A stretch of DNA of 64,000 nucleotides, taken from positions 310,001-374,000 of the forward strand of contig NZ_PXZL01000001.1 of the NCBI RefSeq assembly GCF_003013405.1. Direction: 5' to 3'. The notes below the pieces were generated by a model, which saw nothing but the letters and a program-made list of their open reading frames with translations, searched no databases and was not told the origin of the DNA. Origin of the DNA: Brevibacillus formosus (GTDB lineage: Bacteria > Bacillota > Bacilli > Brevibacillales > Brevibacillaceae). A program made the translations under genes and the position numbers. Positions within the stretch are counted from its first letter, which is position 1. The number at the start of each line of letters is the position of its first letter. Of the stretch, positions 36,712 through 44,343 are shown one piece after another.

Positions 36712-37503
36712 ATGCCAAATCCATGGATGAAATCAATCAAGCTCCTGCTGATTCCGGCGTTGTTCCTCCTTACGCTAGCGGGTTGTGGCAGTCCTGCGGT
36801 TGGCGAGACATATCCACTTGAATCTGTCTCTACCAAGGACAATGGACAGTCGTCACGCATCTATCGTGCGGAAAACAAGACCGTACCGGAAGTAGCCTTG
36901 GAGCTGGCGGAGCAGAATACGCCAGATGAAATCTCCAAAGAAGATCCGCAGCATATGTTCCTCATTTATTCGAACGAGATATACCATTTGCAGCAAGACG
37001 CTGCCAAGCCGACGGATACGTTGATCGAGGTCGACAGCAAAGAGTACGTCCGGCAAAACTACGATTCTTCATTTTTACAGGGATATATCGTAGCCAGCGT
37101 ACTGGATGATTTGTTCGACGGGCTTAAGAAAAGCACAAAGGGCAGCTATCGTGGCTACTCTAGCAAGGACATATACAAGCCTTCCGGAACGTATCGCGTG
37201 CCTACAACCGAGGACAAAAAAGCAGCGCCGCCGATTACTAAAGAGGGTACGGGAAGTATTTTCAAACGGGGTAATGCGAAGAACGCGGATGGTACGGTAG
37301 GTTCTGACGGCAGCCTTTTCAAGAAGCAGGCGGAATCATCTTCTAGCGGCAGTTCAGGCAAAATTATTCGGTCTTCCAGCAGTCAATCGTCGAAGTCGAG
37401 TGGATCTTTCTCATCCAAACGTTCGAGCTTTTCCCCGCCGAAAAGCAAATCGCCCCCACGAACGAAGGTAGGGGGATCTGGGCGGATTACAAAACGCCGA
37501 TAA
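36712..37503 (+). CDS. DUF4247 lipoprotein with Ser/Lys-rich tail
   Basis: 263 residues. A type II signal peptide ends at the lipobox LAGC with Cys25, so the protein should be anchored on the outer face of the membrane. The DUF4247 region (about 30-150) contains HMFLIYSNEIYHLQQD and SYDSSFLQGYIVASVLDDLF-like NYDSSFLQGYIV. The last 100 residues are low complexity: Ser, Lys, Gly and Pro dominate and the tail is strongly basic, which may bind teichoic acids or the wall. It is the last gene of the PspA operon, before a strong shared terminator. Its function is unknown. Confidence 0.72.
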   Translation: MPNPWMKSIKLLLIPALFLLTLAGCGSPAVGETYPLESVSTKDNGQSSRIYRAENKTVPEVALELAEQNTPDEISKEDPQHMFLIYSNEIYHLQQDAAKPTDTLIEVDSKEYVRQNYDSSFLQGYIVASVLDDLFDGLKKSTKGSYRGYSSKDIYKPSGTYRVPTTEDKKAAPPITKEGTGSIFKRGNAKNADGTVGSDGSLFKKQAESSSSGSSGKIIRSSSSQSSKSSGSFSSKRSSFSPPKSKSPPRTKVGGSGRITKRR

Positions 37504-37526
37504 GTGTAACAAACAGGAAAGAAACG

Positions 37527-37568
37527 AACACCCCCAAACGATTTTTGTAGCTCGTTTGGAGGTGTTTT
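37527..37568. terminator. Bidirectional terminator between DUF4247 gene and collagenase
   Basis: Arms AACACCCCCAAACGA and TCGTTTGGAGGTGTT flanked by T-rich and A-rich ends suit both convergent genes. Confidence 0.8.
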
Positions 37569-37579
37569 TGTTTTGCTGA

Positions 37580-40507
37580 TTAGCGCTGCTTGGTCTCTAC
37601 CGTATACACAATGTCTTCATTTTGATATTTGTACACATGCAAGAAGTAACGGCCTGGCTTTACTTGATAATGGGCACTTTGCAGATTTCCCTCCAGCTCT
37701 TGCGGGTATGTTACAGGCTGATCCAGATTTGCCTCGTGGAATAGCATCCAAGTCACACCTTGTCCCTCTTGAGGGGTTAAAGAAATACGTATTTCTTCTG
37801 GTTTATCTACTTGGAAAGCAAAGATATCTTGCCAATCGTTTCCTTTCATGTCCCCTGAAACAGTCGTGCCTATAGGCAATGGACCATTTGCTTGCTCGGT
37901 AGAATCATTGTTCTCGCTTTCTTGATAGAGTTGCTCTCGCGGACTATCTTCACCCGTAACCAATAAAGTAAACGGTTGGTCCTCTTGCCCTGTACGATAC
38001 GTATAAGCAGTTACATAGTAAGTCCCTGGTTTGGCATCGAATGATCCGATTAGCTTGTTGCCTTCACGCTTGGTGGGATAGGAGATATAGTTCTCTCTAT
38101 CAGACTCGTGGAATACAAGCCACGCCACTCCATCTCCTTGCTTCGTTTCCATCTCTACTTGAAGCTGTTGGGCTGATTTCACGTCGAGACGGAACTCCTG
38201 ACTCGTTTTTTGAGGATGGATGATACCAGTTATTGGCTTGCCTAATGAAATTGACGATTCCTCAGGGTTTGGATTCGGATTTGGCTGTTCCGTTTCGGAG
38301 CCATCTTCTTGAGCCAGCTTCCCGTGGAACACGACATCATAGGCAAAGCGTCCATCTTTTGTCGTACGATAATTGGTGAAGTAGCTCGTAACCGTGTCAT
38401 AGCCATTCCAGGAAAGAGTCGACAACTCCTTGAGGAATCCATCTGTAGAGCGGTTCATTTCTCGCCAATCCTGATATTCCCCTTGGGAAGCTCCACCCGT
38501 ATAGACCCCACGCAACGTGAAGCTACGGAAATCTCCAGAGTCTTTTTCATCTGTTGTCACATTGGTCAGAGAGGCAACCTCTGTGATTTTACGATAAACC
38601 TCTTCTTTGCTCGTCACGTCCACTTTTTGTAGATAATCATCTGAAACGAGAGGAACATCCAATTCTTCATACTGGTCGATCAAATCCTCTAACGTTTCTT
38701 GGTAGCCACGTTCAAGAGCGCGATCACGGCTGAATTCTTCGATCATGTCATCATAAGCAGCTACATCATTGGAACGGATTGTATCGTTGATTTTATCCAG
38801 ACGAGCAAAATCATTCTTGAACAGATGGTACTGAAGCGCGAATGAGTAGTCGTAGAATGCCAGGGTTCCGTATTTGGCACGCATCATATCGGCCGCAGTG
38901 TAATCGAGATAAGGCGCTGCATTTCGAATATTGCCTACAACTGACTGGCGAGGCTTGATTCCTTCTGTTCGGGTAGCGCCTGCGAAAAACTCAGCTCCGC
39001 CTTCTTCATACCAAGGCAAGCGACTGTTTTCATAAATCTTTCCCTGTCCCCACATGCCTGGCACTTCATATCTGCCTTGCAAATAGTGGACGAATTCATG
39101 GCGGAACAGCTCTTCCAGACTGTAGATGCTTTGTTCTTTTGTCCGATCGTAGGTGAAGAAAGTCCCGGTACCCTCGATGTAGATACCGCCATTATCTGTG
39201 TCGTATCCGTACAAGAAGCGATTCATTTTATACTCATCAGGCGTATTGTAGATGACAATAGTCAGTACATCATCCGGATTGCCGCTCTCAAGCTCCTTGT
39301 CATTGCCGATGACTCGATGAAATTGTGCCTTCACTTCCTTGGATGCCCAATACAAGCGCTCAACCTGTTCTTCCGTTAGTTTATCTCCCGTTTTGAACAC
39401 AAACGCTCCGTCATCAAAAGTGAACTGCTGCGGGAGATAATGTTTTTTGCCTTCCTTCACCATTTCATCGAGGTCGATTTTTTTGCCATTGGCATCCTCG
39501 CCATATGCTTCCGTGATTTGTTGCGCGGCGGTGAAGTATGGCTCGCTCCACTTTTTATACGTTTTCATCGCTTTCGTCAATATGTCATTGGCTTTGTCTG
39601 GATCACTGTAGTAGCTTCCTAATTTCCCTGTGTAATACAGGGCATTGTTCGTCAACCATACGTGATCAGCGGAAGTTTCCCCATTTTCGGCCATGTCAAA
39701 AATGGGGTCGAGAAATGCGTCGATGCTGCCTTTCAGCTCATCTTTTTCTGAATCATCTGCTCCCCAAATCAGAACATAGCCAACACCTTGAAGGACGCTG
39801 TAAAAAGCTTCGCTTGCTTCGCGATCATCTGACCATTTATCCCGATTGTCGTTAAAGTCCTCCATTACTTTTGACAGAAGATCGATTGTCTCTGAATCAA
39901 CAGTCGTGTTGCTAATTAATTTTCCCGTAGAACTGATGATTTCATTTTGAGTCTTTGTACCTAAGGCGAAATTTTGATTGGTAGTGATAGCTTGAAGTGC
40001 TGGAATAATCTTTTGCTTATACTTTGGCTCCATCAAATACTTTAATTCATCATGGTAGTACCCCAAGTAATACCCTGAACGCAAAACCTCTACATATGTA
40101 TGTATGCCCTGCTCGTCATCCTTGGTGAAGTTCTTGCCACTCTCTTGCAAGGCATCGATGATGGCCTGAACCCGCTCCCGATCCTCATAAAATTCCTGGG
40201 TGTCGTCGTTGTAAGTAAACAGCTCAGGGATTTGTGTCCAACTGATTTCCTTCAGCAATTCAACAAGCTCTGAATTGTCCAATGTTTTCAGATGCGAGAT
40301 GCTGTACTTTTCCTGTTTGGCTGCTTGGCGTAACTGACTCTTCGACATGTTTTCCTGAACGGGTGTATGACCAATCTGCGAATCAATAGGCTCTTGGGAT
40401 GGGCTTGGCGGTGTACTTTTGGCTTGAGCCGCTAGTGGCAAGCCTGCCGCTACCGTTGTAATTGCAATTGATCCTGCTGTTACCATGCTAATCCATGAAC
40501 GATTCAT
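37580..40507 (-). CDS. Secreted microbial collagenase, peptidase M9 family
   Basis: About 975 residues: signal peptide (to the AAQA region, about residue 29), an activator/peptidase-N domain (about 55-370), and the M9 catalytic domain with the zinc motif HEFVHYLQ (His470, Glu471, His474) followed by PGMWGQGKIY and the third ligand in WYEEGGAEFFAG. Then come two pre-peptidase C-terminal (PPC) beta domains (about 740-850 and 870-970). Clostridial PKD domains are absent. It hydrolyses collagen or gelatin outside the cell. ATG 40507 lies twelve bases after AAGGAG; a TTG at 40516 and ATG at 40531 are alternatives, the latter overlapping the ribosome site. Confidence 0.88.
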   Translation of the reverse strand: MNRSWISMVTAGSIAITTVAAGLPLAAQAKSTPPSPSQEPIDSQIGHTPVQENMSKSQLRQAAKQEKYSISHLKTLDNSELVELLKEISWTQIPELFTYNDDTQEFYEDRERVQAIIDALQESGKNFTKDDEQGIHTYVEVLRSGYYLGYYHDELKYLMEPKYKQKIIPALQAITTNQNFALGTKTQNEIISSTGKLISNTTVDSETIDLLSKVMEDFNDNRDKWSDDREASEAFYSVLQGVGYVLIWGADDSEKDELKGSIDAFLDPIFDMAENGETSADHVWLTNNALYYTGKLGSYYSDPDKANDILTKAMKTYKKWSEPYFTAAQQITEAYGEDANGKKIDLDEMVKEGKKHYLPQQFTFDDGAFVFKTGDKLTEEQVERLYWASKEVKAQFHRVIGNDKELESGNPDDVLTIVIYNTPDEYKMNRFLYGYDTDNGGIYIEGTGTFFTYDRTKEQSIYSLEELFRHEFVHYLQGRYEVPGMWGQGKIYENSRLPWYEEGGAEFFAGATRTEGIKPRQSVVGNIRNAAPYLDYTAADMMRAKYGTLAFYDYSFALQYHLFKNDFARLDKINDTIRSNDVAAYDDMIEEFSRDRALERGYQETLEDLIDQYEELDVPLVSDDYLQKVDVTSKEEVYRKITEVASLTNVTTDEKDSGDFRSFTLRGVYTGGASQGEYQDWREMNRSTDGFLKELSTLSWNGYDTVTSYFTNYRTTKDGRFAYDVVFHGKLAQEDGSETEQPNPNPNPEESSISLGKPITGIIHPQKTSQEFRLDVKSAQQLQVEMETKQGDGVAWLVFHESDRENYISYPTKREGNKLIGSFDAKPGTYYVTAYTYRTGQEDQPFTLLVTGEDSPREQLYQESENNDSTEQANGPLPIGTTVSGDMKGNDWQDIFAFQVDKPEEIRISLTPQEGQGVTWMLFHEANLDQPVTYPQELEGNLQSAHYQVKPGRYFLHVYKYQNEDIVYTVETKQR

Positions 40508-40556
40508 AGCTTTCAATGACTCCTTTTTCATTCATTTTGGAAGTAGAAGTGAATAT

Positions 40557-40584
40557 TTTATAGTATCGGTATCCAACATGAAAA
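40557..40584 (-). promoter_or_regulatory. Possible sigma-A promoter of the collagenase gene
   Basis: On the minus strand TTTTCA (40584-40579), 16 bases, TATAAA (40562-40557), about 50 bases before the start. Confidence 0.35.
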
Positions 40585-40694
40585 TACTTACAAATAAAAC
40601 AAAAGATGATGGAATATAGCTCCTTCTTCCTATTTGGCAAAAAGAAAAGAATGTCTAGAGAAGTAGCTATGTAAGTATGGAAGGAGAGCGACTT

Positions 40695-40841
40695 TTGTTT
40701 GCCTGTGACGAAAACATGATTGTTGATCGACAAAAGAAGAAGGGATGTGCATTCAGCATTCGACAGTCTTTGTTAGAAGCATTAGCTATGATTGACATTG
40801 GGAAATCACAGAAAGGCGAAGTTGGCGGAGGAGAGTGCTAG
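40695..40841 (+). CDS. Small hypothetical protein, 48 residues, ahead of the DUF4912 gene
   Basis: An open frame from TTG 40695 to TAG 40839-40841 has a good ribosome site (GGAAGGAGAG) six bases or so upstream, and ends three bases before the DUF4912 start. The product begins MFACDENMIVDRQ and has a helical centre (SIRQSLLEALAMIDIGK) and a GEVGGGEC end. Three cysteines are present. The GGAGGAGAG site of the next gene lies inside its last codons, consistent with translational coupling. I do not recognise it; it could be a leader peptide or a genuine small protein. Confidence 0.42.
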   Translation: MFACDENMIVDRQKKKGCAFSIRQSLLEALAMIDIGKSQKGEVGGGEC

Positions 40842-40844
40842 AAG

Positions 40845-41465
40845 ATGCTGGAAAAAATTCTCGAACTGCGTTCACGATCCATGTCCATTGCACAAATTGC
40901 CAAAGAGTGCGGCTTAACGATCGGCCAAGTTAAGTATCGCCTGCAAAAAGACCGTGCGAAGCCAGAGGCACCACTTCCCGCTAGAACGGAATTGGAATGG
41001 CAATTGCCTGCGTTTTATGGTCGGGACATCGTCAAAGTCATGGCACAAGGACCGACTGTGTTATTCGTTTATTGGGAAATCACTTGGCCGCGCATGAGAA
41101 TGGTCGCATCGTACCTGCAAGCCGATTATCGTCACATCCAGAAGGGCTTGCGTCTGTATGATGTGACCGAACGCTTATTTGACGGAACAAATGCGCATTC
41201 CGTCCGAGATGTGTTCGTGCATGAAGAGGCTCATTCCTGGTACGTGAAAGATGTAGAGCCAGGACGTACATACGTTGTTGATTTTGGTTTATATGAACAC
41301 AATCGGTTTTGTCCGATATTACGCTCGGAAACGGTAGTTACTCCACGCAATTCAAAAGCTAGCTGGGGGGAACCGCTAGTTGAGCCCGTCCACGATCCAG
41401 CTACACCTTCCTGGTTTGAGAACTTTTCCTCCTACTCGTTGTATACCAAAACATCAAATAAGTGA
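40845..41465 (+). CDS. DUF4912 domain protein with N-terminal HTH-like segment
   Basis: 206 residues. The first 35 (RSRSMSIAQIAKECGLT, then IGQVKYRLQKD) look like a helix-turn-helix of the resolvase/homeodomain kind. The DUF4912 domain follows (about 48-175), with LFVYWEITWPRM, LRLYDVTERLFDGT and WYVKDVEPGRTYVVDFGLY. DUF4912 proteins are often found beside GH57 (DUF1957) alpha-glucan enzymes, and the fold may bind sugars or proteins; no activity is known. It is first or second in the glucan operon, and its stop is ten bases before the GH57-GT4 start. Confidence 0.75.
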   Translation: MLEKILELRSRSMSIAQIAKECGLTIGQVKYRLQKDRAKPEAPLPARTELEWQLPAFYGRDIVKVMAQGPTVLFVYWEITWPRMRMVASYLQADYRHIQKGLRLYDVTERLFDGTNAHSVRDVFVHEEAHSWYVKDVEPGRTYVVDFGLYEHNRFCPILRSETVVTPRNSKASWGEPLVEPVHDPATPSWFENFSSYSLYTKTSNK

Positions 41466-41475
41466 GGTGTCATTT

Positions 41476-44313
41476 GTGCACAAAGGTTATCTCTCCCTCG
41501 TGTTGCATGCCCATCTGCCTTATGTACGACACGGGGATCGGGACGATCGCTTGGAAGAGCGGTGGGTGTATGAAGCCATGCTGGAATGCTATCTTCCCTT
41601 GCTCATGGTATTCGACAAGCTCCTCTCAGACGGCATCGCTTTTCGCATGACCCTTGCTATTTCTCCGACATTACTTTCCATGCTGGATGATGAACTGATC
41701 GTGACACGCTTTCGCACACATCTAGCGAAGACCGTTGAATTGGCTGGGAAGGAAGTCAAACGAACAGCAGGTCAGCCCCAAGAAAATCGTATCGCCAAAA
41801 TGTATGTGGAGCGTTTTCGAGCCATCATTGCCTATTGCCGCAAGTGGGACTTTCAACTGATCAAGGCCTTTAGGCATATCGCGGACAGTGGATGCCTCGA
41901 ACTCATCACTTGCGCAGCCACGCACTCCTTTTTGCCCTACGTGGAAACAGAAGAGGCGATTCGGGCTCAGCTTCAGGTAGGCGTCCATACACACGAGCGG
42001 ATTCTGGGAAGACGTCCGAAGGGAATTTGGCTGCCGGAGTGCGGGTATACACCTGGACTGGATCGTTTGCTGAAAGAGGCAGGGCTTCGGTATTTCTTTG
42101 TGGACAGTCACACGATAGAGCATGCGACGCCTTTACCACGCAGAGGGGTGCTGGCTCCTTTGTTCACGCCGCATGATGTGGCCGCTTTTGCCCGAGATGA
42201 AGTGGCTTCCCGCCAGGTATGGAGCTCGATCGATGGTTATCCGGGGGACTATGACTACCGTGAATACTACCGGGATATCGGATTTGACAGGGAGATGAGC
42301 TACATCGAGCCTTACATCCATCCTGACGGCATTCGCGTGCATACCGGTTTGAAATACTATCGGATCACCGGAAAAGAAGGGGATAAAGACTTGTATGAGC
42401 CAAGCTGGGCGCGCGAAAAAGCAGCGTCTCATGCGGGACACTTCTTGTATCACCGAGAGCGTCAAGTGGAGGAAGCCAGTCACTGGATGGATCGCAAGCC
42501 GTTGGTCGTCGCCACTTATGATGCGGAGCTGTTTGGTCATTGGTGGTTCGAGGGTCCGCAGTTTTTGGATGACCTCATACGAAAAACGGTTTGTGATTCA
42601 AAAGAAGTGAAATTAATGACACCATCAGAATATTTGGAGGAGTATCCAGAACAGGATCGCGGTCATTTGCCGATGTCAACGTGGGGAAGAAATGGCTACG
42701 GAGAAGTCTGGCTGAACGAAAACAATGGCTGGATATACAGGCATCTGCATCAAGCAGAGCGGGAACTGATCGGAGCGATTACTACGTTTTATAAAAAAAA
42801 AGGTGATCAACTTGCCTTACGATGCCTCAAGCAGGCGGCACGTGAATTGATGCTCGCCCAAAGCAGTGATTGGGCGTTTATTTTAGATGGTCAAACGGTC
42901 ACCCGGTATGCGGTGCAACGCGTTCATGACCATTTGGTTCGCATGCAGGCTCTCTTGGCGATGTATCGAGAGCATCAACTGGATGAAGAGGCAATTACAC
43001 AAGCAGAAACTGACTTTCCGATCTTTCCTGACTTGGATATCATGTTCTATTTGCCTAAACAAACGCATAGAGTGAGCGTATCGCGTCAATTGGTAGCGGC
43101 AACGCAAGATCAGTCTTCGACAAAAACAGTTTTGATGCTTGCATGGGAATTTCCCCCTCATGTGGTAGGGGGGCTTGGTCGAGCAGTATACGATCTCGCC
43201 AGGCATCTTGTCCAGCAAGGAATCGTGGTGCATGTGCTGACACGTTCGACAGATTCATGCTCCGTAAATGAAACGATGGAAGGGGTTCACGTACACCGTT
43301 TGCCTACGTACCTTCCTTCTGAACAAGCTGACTTTTTGGCATGGGTGTTTCAACTGAATTTGGCAATGGTCGATGCTGCCTTCCAGCTCTGGTCGCTTGG
43401 GGTGCGACCAGATATCATCCACGCTCACGATTGGCTTGTCAGCTGGGCTGCGATCGAACTGAAACAGAAATACTCTCTTCCGCTCGTCAGCACGATTCAT
43501 GCTTTGGAACATGGCCGGCATCAAGGCATTCATACACCATTGCAGCAAAGGATTCATGAGAGTGAACGTACACTAACACAAAGTTCTGACTCGATGATCG
43601 TTTGCAGCAAGTATATGGAGTCGGAAGTCATGCGCCTGTTCGGAACACCATCATTCCAATTGCGTGTCATTCACAATGGAGTCGATCTCATTCCCCTACC
43701 GGATGTAAATCGTGAGCAGCTTCGGCAGGAGTTGGCGATAGGGGATGGTCCTGTTCTCTTTTTTGTAGGCCGCTTGGTTCAGGAAAAAGGTGTTCACCTA
43801 TTGCTGGAAGCCATGGCAAGGCTGTGTGATGAGTTTCCGCATGCGAGGTTGCTAATTGCTGGCAGAGGACCGATGCAAGACGAGTGGAAGCAGTTGGTTC
43901 ATCTGATGGGACTTTCTGAGCAAGTCCGCTTCTTGGGCTTCGTAGACGATGGAAGGCGAAATGAGCTGTTCGCCTTGGCTGACGTGGCGGTATTCCCGAG
44001 CTTGTATGAGCCATTTGGAATTGTTGCGCTGGAAGCGATGGCTTTGGGTACCCCTGTTCTGGTTGCGGATACGGGAGGGCTGCGAGAGATCGTTCGCCAC
44101 GGCGAAAACGGCGCCATGATGTACACAGGCGACCCCGAATCCTTGACGAATCAACTCCGTTGGTTACTGCGCGACCCTGATCAGCGGCATCAACTGGCCC
44201 AGACGGCAATGCAAGATGTTAAACAGTTTTATAACTGGACAATTCTGGCTAGTCAAACCATCGACTTATACCGTTCACTTGGCGATCCCGCGGAAATCGG
44301 CATGACAACATAG
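41476..44313 (+). CDS. GH57 1,4-alpha-glucan branching enzyme fused to GT4 glycosyltransferase
   Basis: About 945 residues. The N-terminal part (1-about 530) is a GH57 branching enzyme with DUF1957: LSLVLHAHLPYVRH, nucleophile Glu188 in WLPECGY and acid Asp349 in TYDAELFGHWW, near the positions of the Thermococcus enzyme. The C-terminal part (about 555-945) is a GT4 transferase: MLAWEFPPHVVGGLGRAVYD, IIHAHDWLVSWA, VGRLVQEKGV and the E-x7-E motif in EPFGIVALEAMALGTPV. One polypeptide would thus extend and branch an alpha-glucan in the cytosol. The start is GTG 41476, seven bases after GAGGTG. The sugar donor (ADP- or UDP-glucose) is not defined by sequence. Confidence 0.87.
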   Translation: MHKGYLSLVLHAHLPYVRHGDRDDRLEERWVYEAMLECYLPLLMVFDKLLSDGIAFRMTLAISPTLLSMLDDELIVTRFRTHLAKTVELAGKEVKRTAGQPQENRIAKMYVERFRAIIAYCRKWDFQLIKAFRHIADSGCLELITCAATHSFLPYVETEEAIRAQLQVGVHTHERILGRRPKGIWLPECGYTPGLDRLLKEAGLRYFFVDSHTIEHATPLPRRGVLAPLFTPHDVAAFARDEVASRQVWSSIDGYPGDYDYREYYRDIGFDREMSYIEPYIHPDGIRVHTGLKYYRITGKEGDKDLYEPSWAREKAASHAGHFLYHRERQVEEASHWMDRKPLVVATYDAELFGHWWFEGPQFLDDLIRKTVCDSKEVKLMTPSEYLEEYPEQDRGHLPMSTWGRNGYGEVWLNENNGWIYRHLHQAERELIGAITTFYKKKGDQLALRCLKQAARELMLAQSSDWAFILDGQTVTRYAVQRVHDHLVRMQALLAMYREHQLDEEAITQAETDFPIFPDLDIMFYLPKQTHRVSVSRQLVAATQDQSSTKTVLMLAWEFPPHVVGGLGRAVYDLARHLVQQGIVVHVLTRSTDSCSVNETMEGVHVHRLPTYLPSEQADFLAWVFQLNLAMVDAAFQLWSLGVRPDIIHAHDWLVSWAAIELKQKYSLPLVSTIHALEHGRHQGIHTPLQQRIHESERTLTQSSDSMIVCSKYMESEVMRLFGTPSFQLRVIHNGVDLIPLPDVNREQLRQELAIGDGPVLFFVGRLVQEKGVHLLLEAMARLCDEFPHARLLIAGRGPMQDEWKQLVHLMGLSEQVRFLGFVDDGRRNELFALADVAVFPSLYEPFGIVALEAMALGTPVLVADTGGLREIVRHGENGAMMYTGDPESLTNQLRWLLRDPDQRHQLAQTAMQDVKQFYNWTILASQTIDLYRSLGDPAEIGMTT

Positions 44314-44343
44314 ATTGCAACGATGAAGGAGGAAGAAGAGAAG

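Noticed and set aside
40508-40694. Sigma-E promoter for the glucan operon (GAATATT near 40551)
   Set aside because: A perfect -35-like box exists, but no CATACAnT-like -10 lies at 12-15 bases.
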